Positions 32,630-41,055 of a stretch of 64,000 nt of DNA are shown piece by piece. The notes under the pieces were generated by a model. The model made no database searches and was not told where the DNA came from. It saw only the letters and a list, made by a program, of their open reading frames with translations. This stretch comes from Yinghuangia sp045039925 (lineage in GTDB: Bacteria > Actinomycetota > Actinomycetes > Streptomycetales > Streptomycetaceae), in assembly GCA_045039925.1 (NCBI GenBank), contig CP108400.1, positions 5,642,001-5,706,000 of the forward strand, written 5' to 3'. Both the position numbers and the translations under genes were made by a program. The stretch's first letter is position 1. Every line of letters starts with the position of its first letter.

Positions 32630-33184
32630 CTAGGGCATTTCTCCGTTTTCGCTCGGCTTCGCGCCCTCGGGTGTGGTGAAGTCCTGCCAGGTTTTCCACA
32701 GGCTGGGGACAGTGCCCGACCCGTACGACCGCTCGGGCCAGTTCGCGGGCGGCAGTCCGGCCGGGTTCGCGCCGACGTTGGCGCCATACCAGAGATCGTG
32801 GCGGCGGCGCACGAAGTACCAGCGGCCGCCGCGCCGCTCGTAGACGTCGCGGTAGAGGATCGCCTGGTGGATCCAGCGCGGCCCCTCCTGGATCTCGCCC
32901 TTGCAGTAGACGTGGCCGGTCGCGTGGTCCTCGTCCAGCAGGTCGATGACGTGCGTGCCGACGTTGAGGATCGTGACCCCGAGCGGGCGCAACTGGTCGG
33001 CGAAGGACGCACGCAGCGCCTCCCGCCCGGAAGCGTCGCGCGTCACCCGGACGTCGTCGACGAACAGCGCGCACAGCGCGTCGAGGTCCCTGCTGTCGAC
33101 GGCGAGTGCATAGCGCGCGGCCAACTGGCGGATCTCCTCGTACGCCAGGAGCCTGCCCACGTCCCGCACCGCGCCCTCGTCCAT
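32630..33184 (-). CDS. SnoaL-like NTF2-fold protein with C-terminal extension
   Basis: 184 residues from ATG at 33184 with GGAG nine bases upstream. The core 'LLAYEEIRQLAARYALAVDSRDLDALCALFVDDVRVTRD' and 'VLNVGTHVIDLL...ATGHVYCKGEIQ' is the SnoaL_4 type. 'RDVYERRGGRWYFVRRRHDLWYG' completes the cone. About 40 residues follow that are rich in Pro, Trp and Ser. It is divergent from an SDR gene, and the pair may act on one small molecule, but this is only contextual. Substrate unknown. Confidence 0.8.
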   Translation of the reverse strand: MDEGAVRDVGRLLAYEEIRQLAARYALAVDSRDLDALCALFVDDVRVTRDASGREALRASFADQLRPLGVTILNVGTHVIDLLDEDHATGHVYCKGEIQEGPRWIHQAILYRDVYERRGGRWYFVRRRHDLWYGANVGANPAGLPPANWPERSYGSGTVPSLWKTWQDFTTPEGAKPSENGEMP

Positions 33185-33333
33185 GCCGTCTCCGCTCCGT
33201 GTCCCGGTGGATCGATCTTGATGATCCGTCAGTTCCTTGATACCCGATAAGGGCAAGGAAATGATCCGCGGGTGTGCGCGGGGGGCATGCGCGAGAAGAT
33301 GCGCGGACGTACGCGCGGAGGAAGGTGGCGTCG

Positions 33334-34122
33334 ATGAGCGGGAGCCTGGACGGACGGGTTGCGGTGGTGGCCGGTGCCGGCGAGGGGATCGGACTGGCGA
33401 CCGCACTCGCGCTCGCGGGCGAGGGGGCCGATCTGGTGCTCGGCGCCCGGCGCGCCGAACCGCTGCGCGAACTCGCCGACCGGGTCGCGGCGCAGACTGG
33501 CCGCAAGGTGCTCGCGGTGCCGACCGACATCGCCGACCGCGACGCGTGCCACGCGCTCGTCGGGGCGGCCGCGGACGGGCTCGGGCGCGTGGACGCCGTG
33601 GTCAACGTCGCCACCTACAACCCGTCCGGCCGCGTCGAGGACCTGGACCGCGACGAGTACCGGAAGGCGTTCGACGTCAACGTGCTGGGCGTCCTGGAGG
33701 TCAGCCGGGCGGCGCTGCCGCACATGCGGGCGGTGGGCGGCGGGTCGATCGTGCAGATCAGCACCGAGGCGCCGCGCATGAAGCTGCCGTACATGGCGGC
33801 GTACGCGTCGACCAAGATGGCCATGGAGATCGCCTCGGCCACCATGGCGCGCGAGGTGGGCCGCGACAACATCCGGGTCAACGTCGTGGTCGCGGGCTAC
33901 ACCGACAACGCGAAGCTCGCCAAGTACCTGGAGGAGGTCGCGGAGCGCCGGGGGCTGACGGCGGAGGAGGTACGCACGGAGTTCGCGTCGAGCGCCGCGC
34001 TGCGGCGCATCACGCAGCCGGAGGACATCGCCGAGGCCGTGCTGTTCCTCGCGTCGCCGCGGTCGCGCGGCATGACGGGCACCGTCACACACGTGACGTC
34101 GGGAGTCGTGTTGGAGCCGTGA
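33334..34122 (+). CDS. SDR family oxidoreductase
   Basis: 262 residues. The ATG at 33334 precedes 'SGSLDGRVAVVAGAGEGIGLATALALAGEG', the NAD(P)-binding Gly motif (GAGEGIG instead of TGxxxGIG). The usual NNAG is 'NVATYNPSG'. The catalytic 'YASTK' is present with an upstream Ser ('IVQISTEAPR'). The C-terminus 'PEDIAEAVLFLASPRSRGMTG' is standard. The atypical cofactor and NNAG motifs place it in a less common subgroup. Substrate unknown. An alternative earlier start at 33274 has no better ribosome site. Confidence 0.88.
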   Translation: MSGSLDGRVAVVAGAGEGIGLATALALAGEGADLVLGARRAEPLRELADRVAAQTGRKVLAVPTDIADRDACHALVGAAADGLGRVDAVVNVATYNPSGRVEDLDRDEYRKAFDVNVLGVLEVSRAALPHMRAVGGGSIVQISTEAPRMKLPYMAAYASTKMAMEIASATMAREVGRDNIRVNVVVAGYTDNAKLAKYLEEVAERRGLTAEEVRTEFASSAALRRITQPEDIAEAVLFLASPRSRGMTGTVTHVTSGVVLEP

Positions 34123-34203
34123 CGCACCCGTGCGGGTATGCCCGCGCACTTCCCGGGCATCTACACCAAAAGGGTGTGGGTGCGGAGTGGGAGGGGGCGG
34201 CCG

Positions 34204-34473
34204 GTGGGGCGGAACCGACTCTCGGAACGGGCGGGCGACGCCGCGGCGCTGACCTTTGTGTTCTTCGCGATGACGGTCGTCGCGGTGATGGTCGCGGCGT
34301 TCGCGGTGATCGCGCATTCGTGGCTGTGGGTCGTCGCGCTGGTGTTCGCCGCGCTGTTCCTGCTCGCCTGCGGGTGGAGTGCGCTGGAGGTCGTGATCGC
34401 GCGGCAGATGGACCGCGAGCGGCGGGCCCGGGCGGCCGGGGACTACGCGGTACGTCCGATCGACCGGCGCTGA
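34204..34473 (+). CDS. small two-helix membrane protein
   Basis: 89 residues from GTG at 34204, chosen because GGAGGGGG lies six bases upstream. An in-frame ATG at 34138 would add 22 residues of Arg-rich sequence. Two hydrophobic helices ('ALTFVFFAMTVVAVMVAAFAVIA' and 'LWVVALVFAALFLLACGW') are joined by a short turn, with a charged C-terminal tail. No family was recognised. It is convergent with the YcxB-like gene. Confidence 0.55.
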   Translation: MGRNRLSERAGDAAALTFVFFAMTVVAVMVAAFAVIAHSWLWVVALVFAALFLLACGWSALEVVIARQMDRERRARAAGDYAVRPIDRR

Positions 34474-34497
34474 GCGGGGGCGGCGCCGGGGCGGGCC

Positions 34498-34992
34498 TCA
34501 GCGCCGGGTCAGGCCGCGCTCGCCCAGGAAGCCGCCGATCTCGGCGTTCTGCTCGGCACTGAAGATCCGGTGCGGCACCATGATCGCCTGCGCCGGGTTG
34601 AACTCGAAGATCCACTGGTCGTCCACCGACCGCAGCTTGCGGAAGGTGCTCCACGGGATCTCGGCGCGATTGGCCCCTATCGCCGACCGGTACACGTCGT
34701 CGGTCAACGTCACTTCACACACGTCGCCGTGCATGTGCCGGTTCTGCCGGGCCGCCTGGAGCGGCGCCCACAGGCGCAGGCCCAACATCGCCGCGCCGAA
34801 GGCCAGGAAGACGAACGGCCAGAAGGCGACCGCGCCGTCCAGCGCCTCGATCAGCAGCACCACCAGACCCGCCGCCAGCAGTACCGCGCCGCCCACGGTC
34901 AGACCGCGGAACAGGCCGCGGCGGAACGCGATGACCCCGTCGGCGATGTCGCGCTCGGTCGGGATGTAGTTGACGCTGATGTGCACGGGCAT
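34498..34992 (-). CDS. YcxB-like membrane protein
   Basis: 164 residues from ATG at 34992. A GTG six bases downstream (34986) is better spaced from the GGAG and may be the true start. The sequence starts 'VHISVNYIPTERDIADGVIAFRRG', has two membrane helices ('LTVGGAVLLAAGLVVLLIEAL', 'FWPFVFLAFGAAMLGLRLW') and ends with a YcxB-type beta domain ('DDVYRSAIGANRAEIPWSTFRKLRSVDDQWIFEFNPAQAIMVPHRIF'). YcxB proteins have no known function. Downstream of PrsW on the same strand. Confidence 0.8.
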   Translation of the reverse strand: MPVHISVNYIPTERDIADGVIAFRRGLFRGLTVGGAVLLAAGLVVLLIEALDGAVAFWPFVFLAFGAAMLGLRLWAPLQAARQNRHMHGDVCEVTLTDDVYRSAIGANRAEIPWSTFRKLRSVDDQWIFEFNPAQAIMVPHRIFSAEQNAEIGGFLGERGLTRR

Positions 34993-35113
34993 TCTCCAGT
35001 CGGGCCCACAGGCGGGCGCGGGCGGGGACCATAGTCCCACGCGTCCGGACCTGTGGCGGACTGACCCGCGTTTGGTGGCACGCACCGCGCGCGGGTGCGG
35101 TGGGTGCGGCGGT

Positions 35114-36733
35114 TCAGCCGGCCGTCGGCTCGGCCGCGGGAGCCGCTGACGGCTCCGGCGGCGCCGTGTGCGCGGAGTGCGGCGGCGTGGACTCCGGGTC
35201 CGCGGCCGGGGGCTGCCGGACGCCCCAGCCGGGCGGGAGCACGGCGTGCGCGGCGGCCGGGTGGGGGACGGCGGCGTACGCGGGGGCGAGGGCGTAGGGG
35301 TGCGCGGCGTAAGGGTGCGCGGCGTAAGGGTGCGCGGCATACGGGTGCGCCGCGTACGGGTAGGCGGCATACGGCTGCGGCGCGAACGCGGGGGCGGGGG
35401 CCGCATAGGGGTTCGCCGCGTACGCCGACCCGGCCGTCTGCGGCGCACCCGCCGGGCCGTATTGCGGCCACGCCACCCCCTGCGGCCAGCCGTAGGTGGG
35501 CATCGGCCCCCAGCTCGGCGTCGGCATCGTGCGCTCCGGCACCTCGCCGAGCGAGCGGCGCAGGGCCCAGAGCCGGTCGAGGAACGCCTGCTCCTGCGGA
35601 ATGAACTCCGCCGCGGTGACGCCGCCCCGGACCGCGCGCTGCCGCAGCTCGGCCAACGCGGTGGCGTTCCAGTGGTACTGCCGTGCGGCGCGCTCGCCCG
35701 GCCTGCCGTACAGCGCGAGGGCGGCACGGCGCTGGCGGCTGCGGTCGGCGACCGAGCCGAGCACATGCGGCTCGTTCCAGGTGAACCACCCGGCCGCGAC
35801 GTACTGCGGCAGGTGGCTCCGGACCGCGCTCAACTGGGCGCCGCGCAACTTGCTGCCGACCACGAACACGCCCGCGAGCAGCGGCGCCATGACGAGGAAG
35901 TAGACCGACAGCATGATCGCCGGGCTGTCGTCGACGGTGGTCTTCCACGCCGAGCCGTTCCACGCGGAGTGCAGGCCGACGGCCACCAGGTAGCCGCCGA
36001 GTGCCACGAGGACCGCGTGCGAGCGGCGCCGCAGGAGCACCGCGACGCCGAGTGCGAGACCCGTCGCGGCGGTGAACAGCGGGTGGGCGAACGGCGTGAG
36101 GATCGCCCGGCCCAGGAAGATCGCGGCAGTCTGCGCGGCGGCGTCGCCCTCGTCGCTGCCCTCGCCGAACGCCCGGCCGAAGTACAGGACGTTCTCGGTG
36201 AACGCGAACCCCGCGGCCGTGGTGGCGGCGAGCACGAGGCCGTCCAGCGGACCGCGGAACCACGGGCGGCGGAACAGCAGCAGGAGCAGGACCGCGGCGC
36301 CCTTGGCCAGTTCCTCGACGAAGGGCGCGACCACGGTCAGCCCGAGCAGTTCGCCCTGGTACTCGCCGGAGCGGTCGACGATCGCGTCGATCGACCACGA
36401 GTTGGCGTACAGCGCGGCGAGCGCGCCCGCCCCCGCGCCCCACGACAGTGCGAAGGCCAGGTGCTGCCACGGCTGCGGCCGGGCCTTGGCGAGCAGCAGG
36501 AACGCGCCGACCACCAGCGGAACGGGGGCGGCCGCGAGCGGTATGCCGACCGCGATGCCGTCGAGGCCGGTCACCTCGCTCATCTTGACCGCGGCGGTGA
36601 TCCAGCACCCGGCGAACAGCAGGCCGAGCACCACCATCCGGTTGCGCGGCTTCGCGAAGAACACCCGCAGCGCTCGTGCCGCACCGCCGCCGGAGGGTCC
36701 GGTGGCGGTCAGCGCGTGATCGGGCGTGTCCAT
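35114..36733 (-). CDS. PrsW family intramembrane metalloprotease with repetitive Tyr/Ala/His/Pro tail
   Basis: 539 residues from ATG at 36733, with no good ribosome site but a possible TATCGT -10 eight bases upstream, so it may be leaderless. The PrsW motifs are present: 'VVAPFVEELAKG' (EExxK), 'AFTENVLYF' (the second Glu motif), 'FAHPLFTAATG' and 'LHSAWNGSAW' (His residues), set among about eight helices. Residues from about 380 onward form a soluble C-terminal region. The last 110 residues contain PYAAH repeats, encoded by 15-base tandem repeats. PrsW cuts anti-sigma factors in the membrane in Bacillus; the target here is unknown. Confidence 0.87.
   Translation of the reverse strand: MDTPDHALTATGPSGGGAARALRVFFAKPRNRMVVLGLLFAGCWITAAVKMSEVTGLDGIAVGIPLAAAPVPLVVGAFLLLAKARPQPWQHLAFALSWGAGAGALAALYANSWSIDAIVDRSGEYQGELLGLTVVAPFVEELAKGAAVLLLLLFRRPWFRGPLDGLVLAATTAAGFAFTENVLYFGRAFGEGSDEGDAAAQTAAIFLGRAILTPFAHPLFTAATGLALGVAVLLRRRSHAVLVALGGYLVAVGLHSAWNGSAWKTTVDDSPAIMLSVYFLVMAPLLAGVFVVGSKLRGAQLSAVRSHLPQYVAAGWFTWNEPHVLGSVADRSRQRRAALALYGRPGERAARQYHWNATALAELRQRAVRGGVTAAEFIPQEQAFLDRLWALRRSLGEVPERTMPTPSWGPMPTYGWPQGVAWPQYGPAGAPQTAGSAYAANPYAAPAPAFAPQPYAAYPYAAHPYAAHPYAAHPYAAHPYALAPAYAAVPHPAAAHAVLPPGWGVRQPPAADPESTPPHSAHTAPPEPSAAPAAEPTAG
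35285..35370. repeat. 15-base tandem repeats coding PYAAH units
   Basis: About five units like GCGTAAGGGTGCGCG (plus strand) within the PrsW tail. The last units diverge at a few bases (ATACGGG, GTACGGG), so the array is not freshly made. Confidence 0.8.
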
Positions 36734-36855
36734 ATGGTGTGACGATAGCCCGGAGCGGCGACCGGTTCGTTTCCTTGGCCCAAAATGCGTCGCCCCGTGT
36801 CCGCGGGTGCCCACGCCGCGGGGGCGCCGGAGGCGGGACACGGTTCGGGCGCGGT

Positions 36856-37680
36856 TCAGACGCGGCGGAAGATCAGGTCGGCGACCTCGTGGCCCTTGGC
36901 GAGGCCCTGGCGCTCGAAGCGCGTCATCGGCCGCCGGTCCGGGCGCGGTACCCGGCCGCCCGGCCCTGCTGTATTGGCGAGCGCGGGCTCGGCCTCCAGG
37001 ACCTCCAGCATCCATGCCGCGTACGGGGCCCAGTCCGTCGCGCAGTGCAGGGTGCCGCCGGGCGCGAGGCGCGACGCCGCCAGTGCGGCGAAGCCGGGCC
37101 GGATCAGGCGCCGCTTGTGGTGGCGCGACTTGGGCCAGGGGTCCGGGAAGAACACCCGGATCCCGGCCAGCGAGTCCGCCGGGAGCATCTCGTCGAGCAG
37201 GACCACCGCGTCGCCCTCGACGACGCGGACGTTGGTGAGCCCGCGCGCCTCGATCAGGTGCAGCAGGTTGCCTATGCCGGGGGTGTGGATGTCGGTGGCG
37301 AGGATGTTGGTGCCGGGGTCGGCCTCGGCCATCGCCGCGGTCGCCTCGCCCATGCCGAAGCCGATCTCCAGGACCACGGGATTGCGGTCGCCGAACAGCG
37401 CCGCGGGGTCGCGCGGCTTGCCGTCCACGTGCAGGCCGTACGTCGGCCAGAGCCGCTCGATCGCGTCCTGCTGCTGCGGGCTGAGCCGTCCGCGGCGCGG
37501 GTGGAACGTGCGCACGACGCCGACCGGCGGCCCGCCGAAGGGGTCGGGCACCAGGGTGGACTCGGTGCCCGGGGGCGGCATCGCGGGCCGGCGCGCGGAG
37601 GCGGGACGCACCGCGGCGGGTGCGGCGGGCTCGGCGGACGACGTCGAAGAGGACGTCGCGGAGGACATGGCGGAGGACAT
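36856..37680 (-). CDS. trmB: tRNA (guanine-N7-)-methyltransferase
   Basis: 274 residues from ATG at 37680; an ATG at 37713 would add 11 residues, and neither has a clear ribosome site. Residues 1-60 are a low-complexity Ser/Ala/Pro region ('MSSAMSSATSSSTSS'). The catalytic domain has the SAM motif 'VVLEIGFGMGEATAAMAEADP', 'NILATDIH', and the TrmB signature 'GIRVFFPDPWPKSRHHKRRLI' followed by 'LHCATDWAPYAAWMLE'. It makes m7G46 in the tRNA variable loop. A long N-terminal extension of this kind is common in actinobacteria. Confidence 0.93.
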   Translation of the reverse strand: MSSAMSSATSSSTSSAEPAAPAAVRPASARRPAMPPPGTESTLVPDPFGGPPVGVVRTFHPRRGRLSPQQQDAIERLWPTYGLHVDGKPRDPAALFGDRNPVVLEIGFGMGEATAAMAEADPGTNILATDIHTPGIGNLLHLIEARGLTNVRVVEGDAVVLLDEMLPADSLAGIRVFFPDPWPKSRHHKRRLIRPGFAALAASRLAPGGTLHCATDWAPYAAWMLEVLEAEPALANTAGPGGRVPRPDRRPMTRFERQGLAKGHEVADLIFRRV

Positions 37681-37757
37681 GGAGAGGAGGCCGTCGGCTC
37701 GGGGGCATGGCACGCGGAGGCCGTGCCGGGAGACCCTTCGATGCTACGGGAGATGTC

Positions 37758-38981
37758 TCAGATGCCCGCGGCGAGGCGTTCCCGTACGCGGTCGGCGATC
37801 TCCTCGCCGATCGGGAGGGACGCGGTGGCCGCCGGCGACGGGGCGTTCAGGACGTTCACGATGCGCTCGCCCCCGGTGAAGAGGAAGTCGTCGACGAGTT
37901 CGCCGTCCGGGCGCACCGCCTGCGCGCGCACCCCGGCCGGGGCGCGGACCAGGTCGTCCGTCATGACGGCCGGCAGCATGCGCTGCACGGCGCGCGTGAA
38001 GGCGGGCTTGGCGAGGGAGCGCAGCATCTCGCCCGCGCCGTACCGCCAGTGCCGCCGGGCGATGTGCCACATGCCGGAGTAGCGGAGGGTCGCGGCGAGT
38101 TCGCGCGGGTCGGCCTGCGTCCACGCGTACCCCTCGCGCCGCAGGGCGAGCACCGCGTTGGGGCCGACGTGCACGTCCCCGTGGATGCCGCGGGTCAGGT
38201 GCACGCCGAGGAAGGGGAACGCCGGGTCGGGCACCGGGTACACCAGGCCGCGGACCAGGCCGCGCCGGTGCGGCGCCAACTCGTGGTACTCGCCGCGGAA
38301 GGGCACGATGCGGACCGGCGGCGGGGCACCGCCCTCGGCGCGGGCGGCCATCGCGGCGATGCGGTCGCTGTACAGGCCCGCGCAGTTGACCACGACCCGG
38401 CCGCGCACCTCGCCGAGGCGCGTCTGCACGACGACCTCGCTCGGGTGCACCGCCAGCGACGTGACCCCGGCGCCGGTGCGCAGCGACACGCCTTCGGCGT
38501 GCAGCAGGCCGACGAGTGTGCGGCATACGTCGGTGTAGTCGACGATGCCGGTGGTGCCCACGTGCAGTCCGGCGATCGCGCGCACGTTCGGCTCGTATTC
38601 CCGGATCTGATCGGGCGTCAGCTCGCGCACGGGTACGCCGTTGGCCTCGCCGCGCTGGAACAGCGTCTTCATGCGCCCGAGTTCGGACGGGTCGGTGGCG
38701 ACGACGAGCTTGCCGGTGACCTCGTGGGCGATGCCGTGCTCGGCGCAGAACTCGACCATGCGGCGGGCGCCTTCGACGGCGAACCGGGCCTTGAGGCTGC
38801 CGGGCTTGTAGTAGAGGCCGGAGTGGATCACCCCGCTGTTGCGCCCGGTCTGGTGCGCGGCCCAGGAGGTCTCCTTCTCCAGGACCGCGACGGTGGTGCC
38901 GGGGGCGCGTCGAACCAGGGCGTACGCCGTCGACAGCCCCACGATGCCGCCGCCGATGACGATCACGTCGTACCTGAGCAT
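37758..38981 (-). CDS. lhgO: L-2-hydroxyglutarate oxidase
   Basis: 407 residues from ATG at 38981 with GGAGGG upstream. The FAD-binding motif is 'YDVIVIGGGIVGLSTAYALV', followed by 'QTGRNSGVIHSGLYYKPGSLKARFAVEG', which is the LhgO-specific GRNSGVIHAGxYY signature, and 'VYPVPDPAFPFLGVHLTRGIHGDVHVGPNAVLAL'. It oxidises L-2-hydroxyglutarate to 2-oxoglutarate with FAD, a metabolite repair step, probably membrane-associated. Length is normal for the family. Not part of a clear operon; the TrmB gene starts 78 bases downstream in the same direction. Confidence 0.93.
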   Translation of the reverse strand: MLRYDVIVIGGGIVGLSTAYALVRRAPGTTVAVLEKETSWAAHQTGRNSGVIHSGLYYKPGSLKARFAVEGARRMVEFCAEHGIAHEVTGKLVVATDPSELGRMKTLFQRGEANGVPVRELTPDQIREYEPNVRAIAGLHVGTTGIVDYTDVCRTLVGLLHAEGVSLRTGAGVTSLAVHPSEVVVQTRLGEVRGRVVVNCAGLYSDRIAAMAARAEGGAPPPVRIVPFRGEYHELAPHRRGLVRGLVYPVPDPAFPFLGVHLTRGIHGDVHVGPNAVLALRREGYAWTQADPRELAATLRYSGMWHIARRHWRYGAGEMLRSLAKPAFTRAVQRMLPAVMTDDLVRAPAGVRAQAVRPDGELVDDFLFTGGERIVNVLNAPSPAATASLPIGEEIADRVRERLAAGI

Positions 38982-39105
38982 GCGCCCTCCGCCTTCTCGG
39001 CCCGCCCCCGGCCGACCTCCGATCGGCCCCCGACCGACGCCCAGTATCGCGCGGCGGCGGTGCGGCCGGGCGCGGCACCGGGTGGATCGGATGCCGGGAG
39101 CGGCG

Positions 39106-40704
39106 TCAGGCGGTGATGCCGATGGAGGTGCGCACCTGCTCGGTGAACTCCCGGACGGCGGGCTCGCGGGCGTGTGCGGCCTGGAGCCCGGAGACGAGGT
39201 CGCGCACGTACGCGGTGTTGCGGGCGGAGTGCACGCGCTGGGCGACGGTCAGGGCGCGCATGCCGGCCCCGCACGCCGCGTCGATGTCCCCGGCGGCGAG
39301 GTCGGCCTGCGCGCCGACGGCCAGGCGCAGGCCGTGCGAGCGTGCGTACGCCTCGCTCCGTCCGGCCAGCGCGGTCGCCGTGAAGCGCCGGGTCTGCTCG
39401 GGCAGTCGGAGGTCCCGGTAGCACTCGGCGCCGTCCGCGCACAGGCGGTCGTACGAGAAGAAGTCGATCCACTCGGGGTCGTCGTCGCCGGGCCGGGCGC
39501 GTTCGAGGTGCCCCTCGGCCGCGTTGAGCGACCGCGCGCACGCCCCCGGGTCGCCCGCGCGGGCGTGCGCCCGTGCCTCGACGAGGTGCAGGAAGCCGGT
39601 CACCTTGGCGGTGGCGACCCCCCGGTTGCGCTCCACGGCCGCCTGCGCGAGGTCGACGGCGGTGTGCGGGTGGCCGCGGTAGGTGGCCTGGAGGCTCATC
39701 GTGGCGAGGACGTATCCGCCGAGCGGCACGTCGGCGGCCGCGCGGGCGAGCCGCAGGGCCTGGATGTAGTAGCGCTGGGCTATCTCGTGCTGCCCGGTGT
39801 CGAACGCCATCCACCCGGCCAGCCGGGACAGTTCGGCGGTCGCGCCGAACAACTGGCGTCCCACGGAGTCGTGGTACGTGCCGCGCAGCAGCGGCGTGGC
39901 CTCGACGCGCAGGCACTCGGGCACCATGGACGCGCGCCAGTCCCCGCCGCCGTACTTGCTGTCCCAGCGCCTCGCCTCGGCCGCCGCCTCCCGGAGCTTG
40001 GCCACATCCGTCTGGCCGACCTTGCGGTCGGAGCCGCGGTGTTCGGCCAGTGCGTCCGCCGGGGTGATGAGCCAACGCGCGAGTGGTGTCGCGAAGGCGG
40101 TGACGGCGAATGTCCCGGTCAGGAATTCGCGGCGGTTCACGTGGTCGTGCCTCCACAGGTCGGTGGCCTTGACGACGGCTTCGGCAAGGTCGCGCGGGAA
40201 GGAGAGGCCCAGGTCGGGATCGGACGGGCCGCTTTCGTCGAGGCCGATCTCCTCCAACGGCACGGGGCGCCCGAGCCGTTCGGCGAGGACCGCCGCGATG
40301 AGGTGGGGGACGGGGCCTTGCGGGGTCATGCCCTTGCCGACCCAGCGGGCCACCGAGGTTTTGTCGTAGCGCAGGGTGAGGCCGCTGGCGGCGCCGAGGT
40401 CGTTGACCCGCCGGGCGAGGCCGGCGTTGCTCACTCCGGCGCGGACGAGGAGTGCGCCGAGGAGTTCGTTCGGCCCCCGGGACGCCTGGTCGCGACCGGC
40501 CTGCTCGCGTGTGGGCTGCTCGCGACCGGCCTGCTCGCGCGTGGCCTGTTCAGGAGACACCGGCCCGGTGTCGCCGTCCTGCGGCGGGGGTTCGTGCGCG
40601 CGCGACTCACGCGGACGGGGGAGGGGGCGGGGGTGGCGGGAAGCCGTCACCGCGGGTCGAAGGGCGGCTTGCCCTGACCCGTCGCTCTTAGGACCACTGC
40701 GCAT
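39106..40704 (-). CDS. nsdA: NsdA-like regulator with TPR-type repeats
   Basis: 532 residues from ATG at 40704 with GGGGG six bases upstream. Residues 1-80 are charged and repetitive ('REQAGREQPTREQAGRDQ'). A region of helix-turn-helix type follows (82-130, 'ELLGALLVRAGVSNAGLARRVNDL'), then 'RREFLTGTFAVTAF' and a series of helical TPR-like repeats to the end. This is the NsdA family, first known as a negative regulator of sporulation and antibiotic production in Streptomyces coelicolor. The gene name follows resemblance of architecture and motifs from memory and was not checked by search. It is divergent from the asparagine synthase-like gene. Confidence 0.75.
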   Translation of the reverse strand: MRSGPKSDGSGQAALRPAVTASRHPRPLPRPRESRAHEPPPQDGDTGPVSPEQATREQAGREQPTREQAGRDQASRGPNELLGALLVRAGVSNAGLARRVNDLGAASGLTLRYDKTSVARWVGKGMTPQGPVPHLIAAVLAERLGRPVPLEEIGLDESGPSDPDLGLSFPRDLAEAVVKATDLWRHDHVNRREFLTGTFAVTAFATPLARWLITPADALAEHRGSDRKVGQTDVAKLREAAAEARRWDSKYGGGDWRASMVPECLRVEATPLLRGTYHDSVGRQLFGATAELSRLAGWMAFDTGQHEIAQRYYIQALRLARAAADVPLGGYVLATMSLQATYRGHPHTAVDLAQAAVERNRGVATAKVTGFLHLVEARAHARAGDPGACARSLNAAEGHLERARPGDDDPEWIDFFSYDRLCADGAECYRDLRLPEQTRRFTATALAGRSEAYARSHGLRLAVGAQADLAAGDIDAACGAGMRALTVAQRVHSARNTAYVRDLVSGLQAAHAREPAVREFTEQVRTSIGITA

Positions 40705-41055
40705 GGCTTGCCCCCAAAGGCGACTTCCGTCTACCTCAGAGTAACCGGAGGGGGTGGCGCGGGTAAGGGGAATGACGCATTCGTACGAGTGCCGGTCAAC
40801 GGGTGTACGAGAGGCGTCAAGACGGTACGCATCAGGTAGCTGATAGGCCGTCAAAATTCGCCACCAAACGGTGGAAAACCCAACAAAAGAGCGACACTCG
40901 GGCGTGATGTTGTGCCGTGCGCCGGTACCGTGTGCCTGTGCGCCTGCCCATGCGCTCTGCACAGGGTTGCCTAACCTTGCTTCACTGGTAAGGGCTTTGG
41001 TGCCGGCAACACAGTGGCCGGTGCCGTGGAGGACCGCGGTACAGGGGGATCTGAC
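40705..41055. other. divergent intergenic region of nsdA and the asparagine synthase-like gene
   Basis: 350 bases without a supported gene. It is relatively AT-rich around 40850-40905. It includes a candidate iron box at 40961-40979 (listed separately) and a 13-codon open frame starting at ATG 40950, which is too short to support. Confidence 0.5.
40961..40979 (+). promoter_or_regulatory. possible DmdR/IdeR iron box
   Basis: ACAGGGTTGCCTAACCTTG matches 13 of 19 positions of the DtxR/IdeR-type consensus TTAGGTTAGSCTAACCTAA, and the right half (GCCTAACCT) is perfect. It lies about 80 bases before the asparagine synthase-like gene. Confidence 0.4.

Noticed and set aside
40950..40991. 13-codon open frame (MRSAQGCLTLLHW) before the asparagine synthase-like gene, considered as a leader or lasso precursor
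   Set aside because: No ribosome site, no core-like sequence, and it overlaps the candidate iron box; lasso precursors are several times longer.
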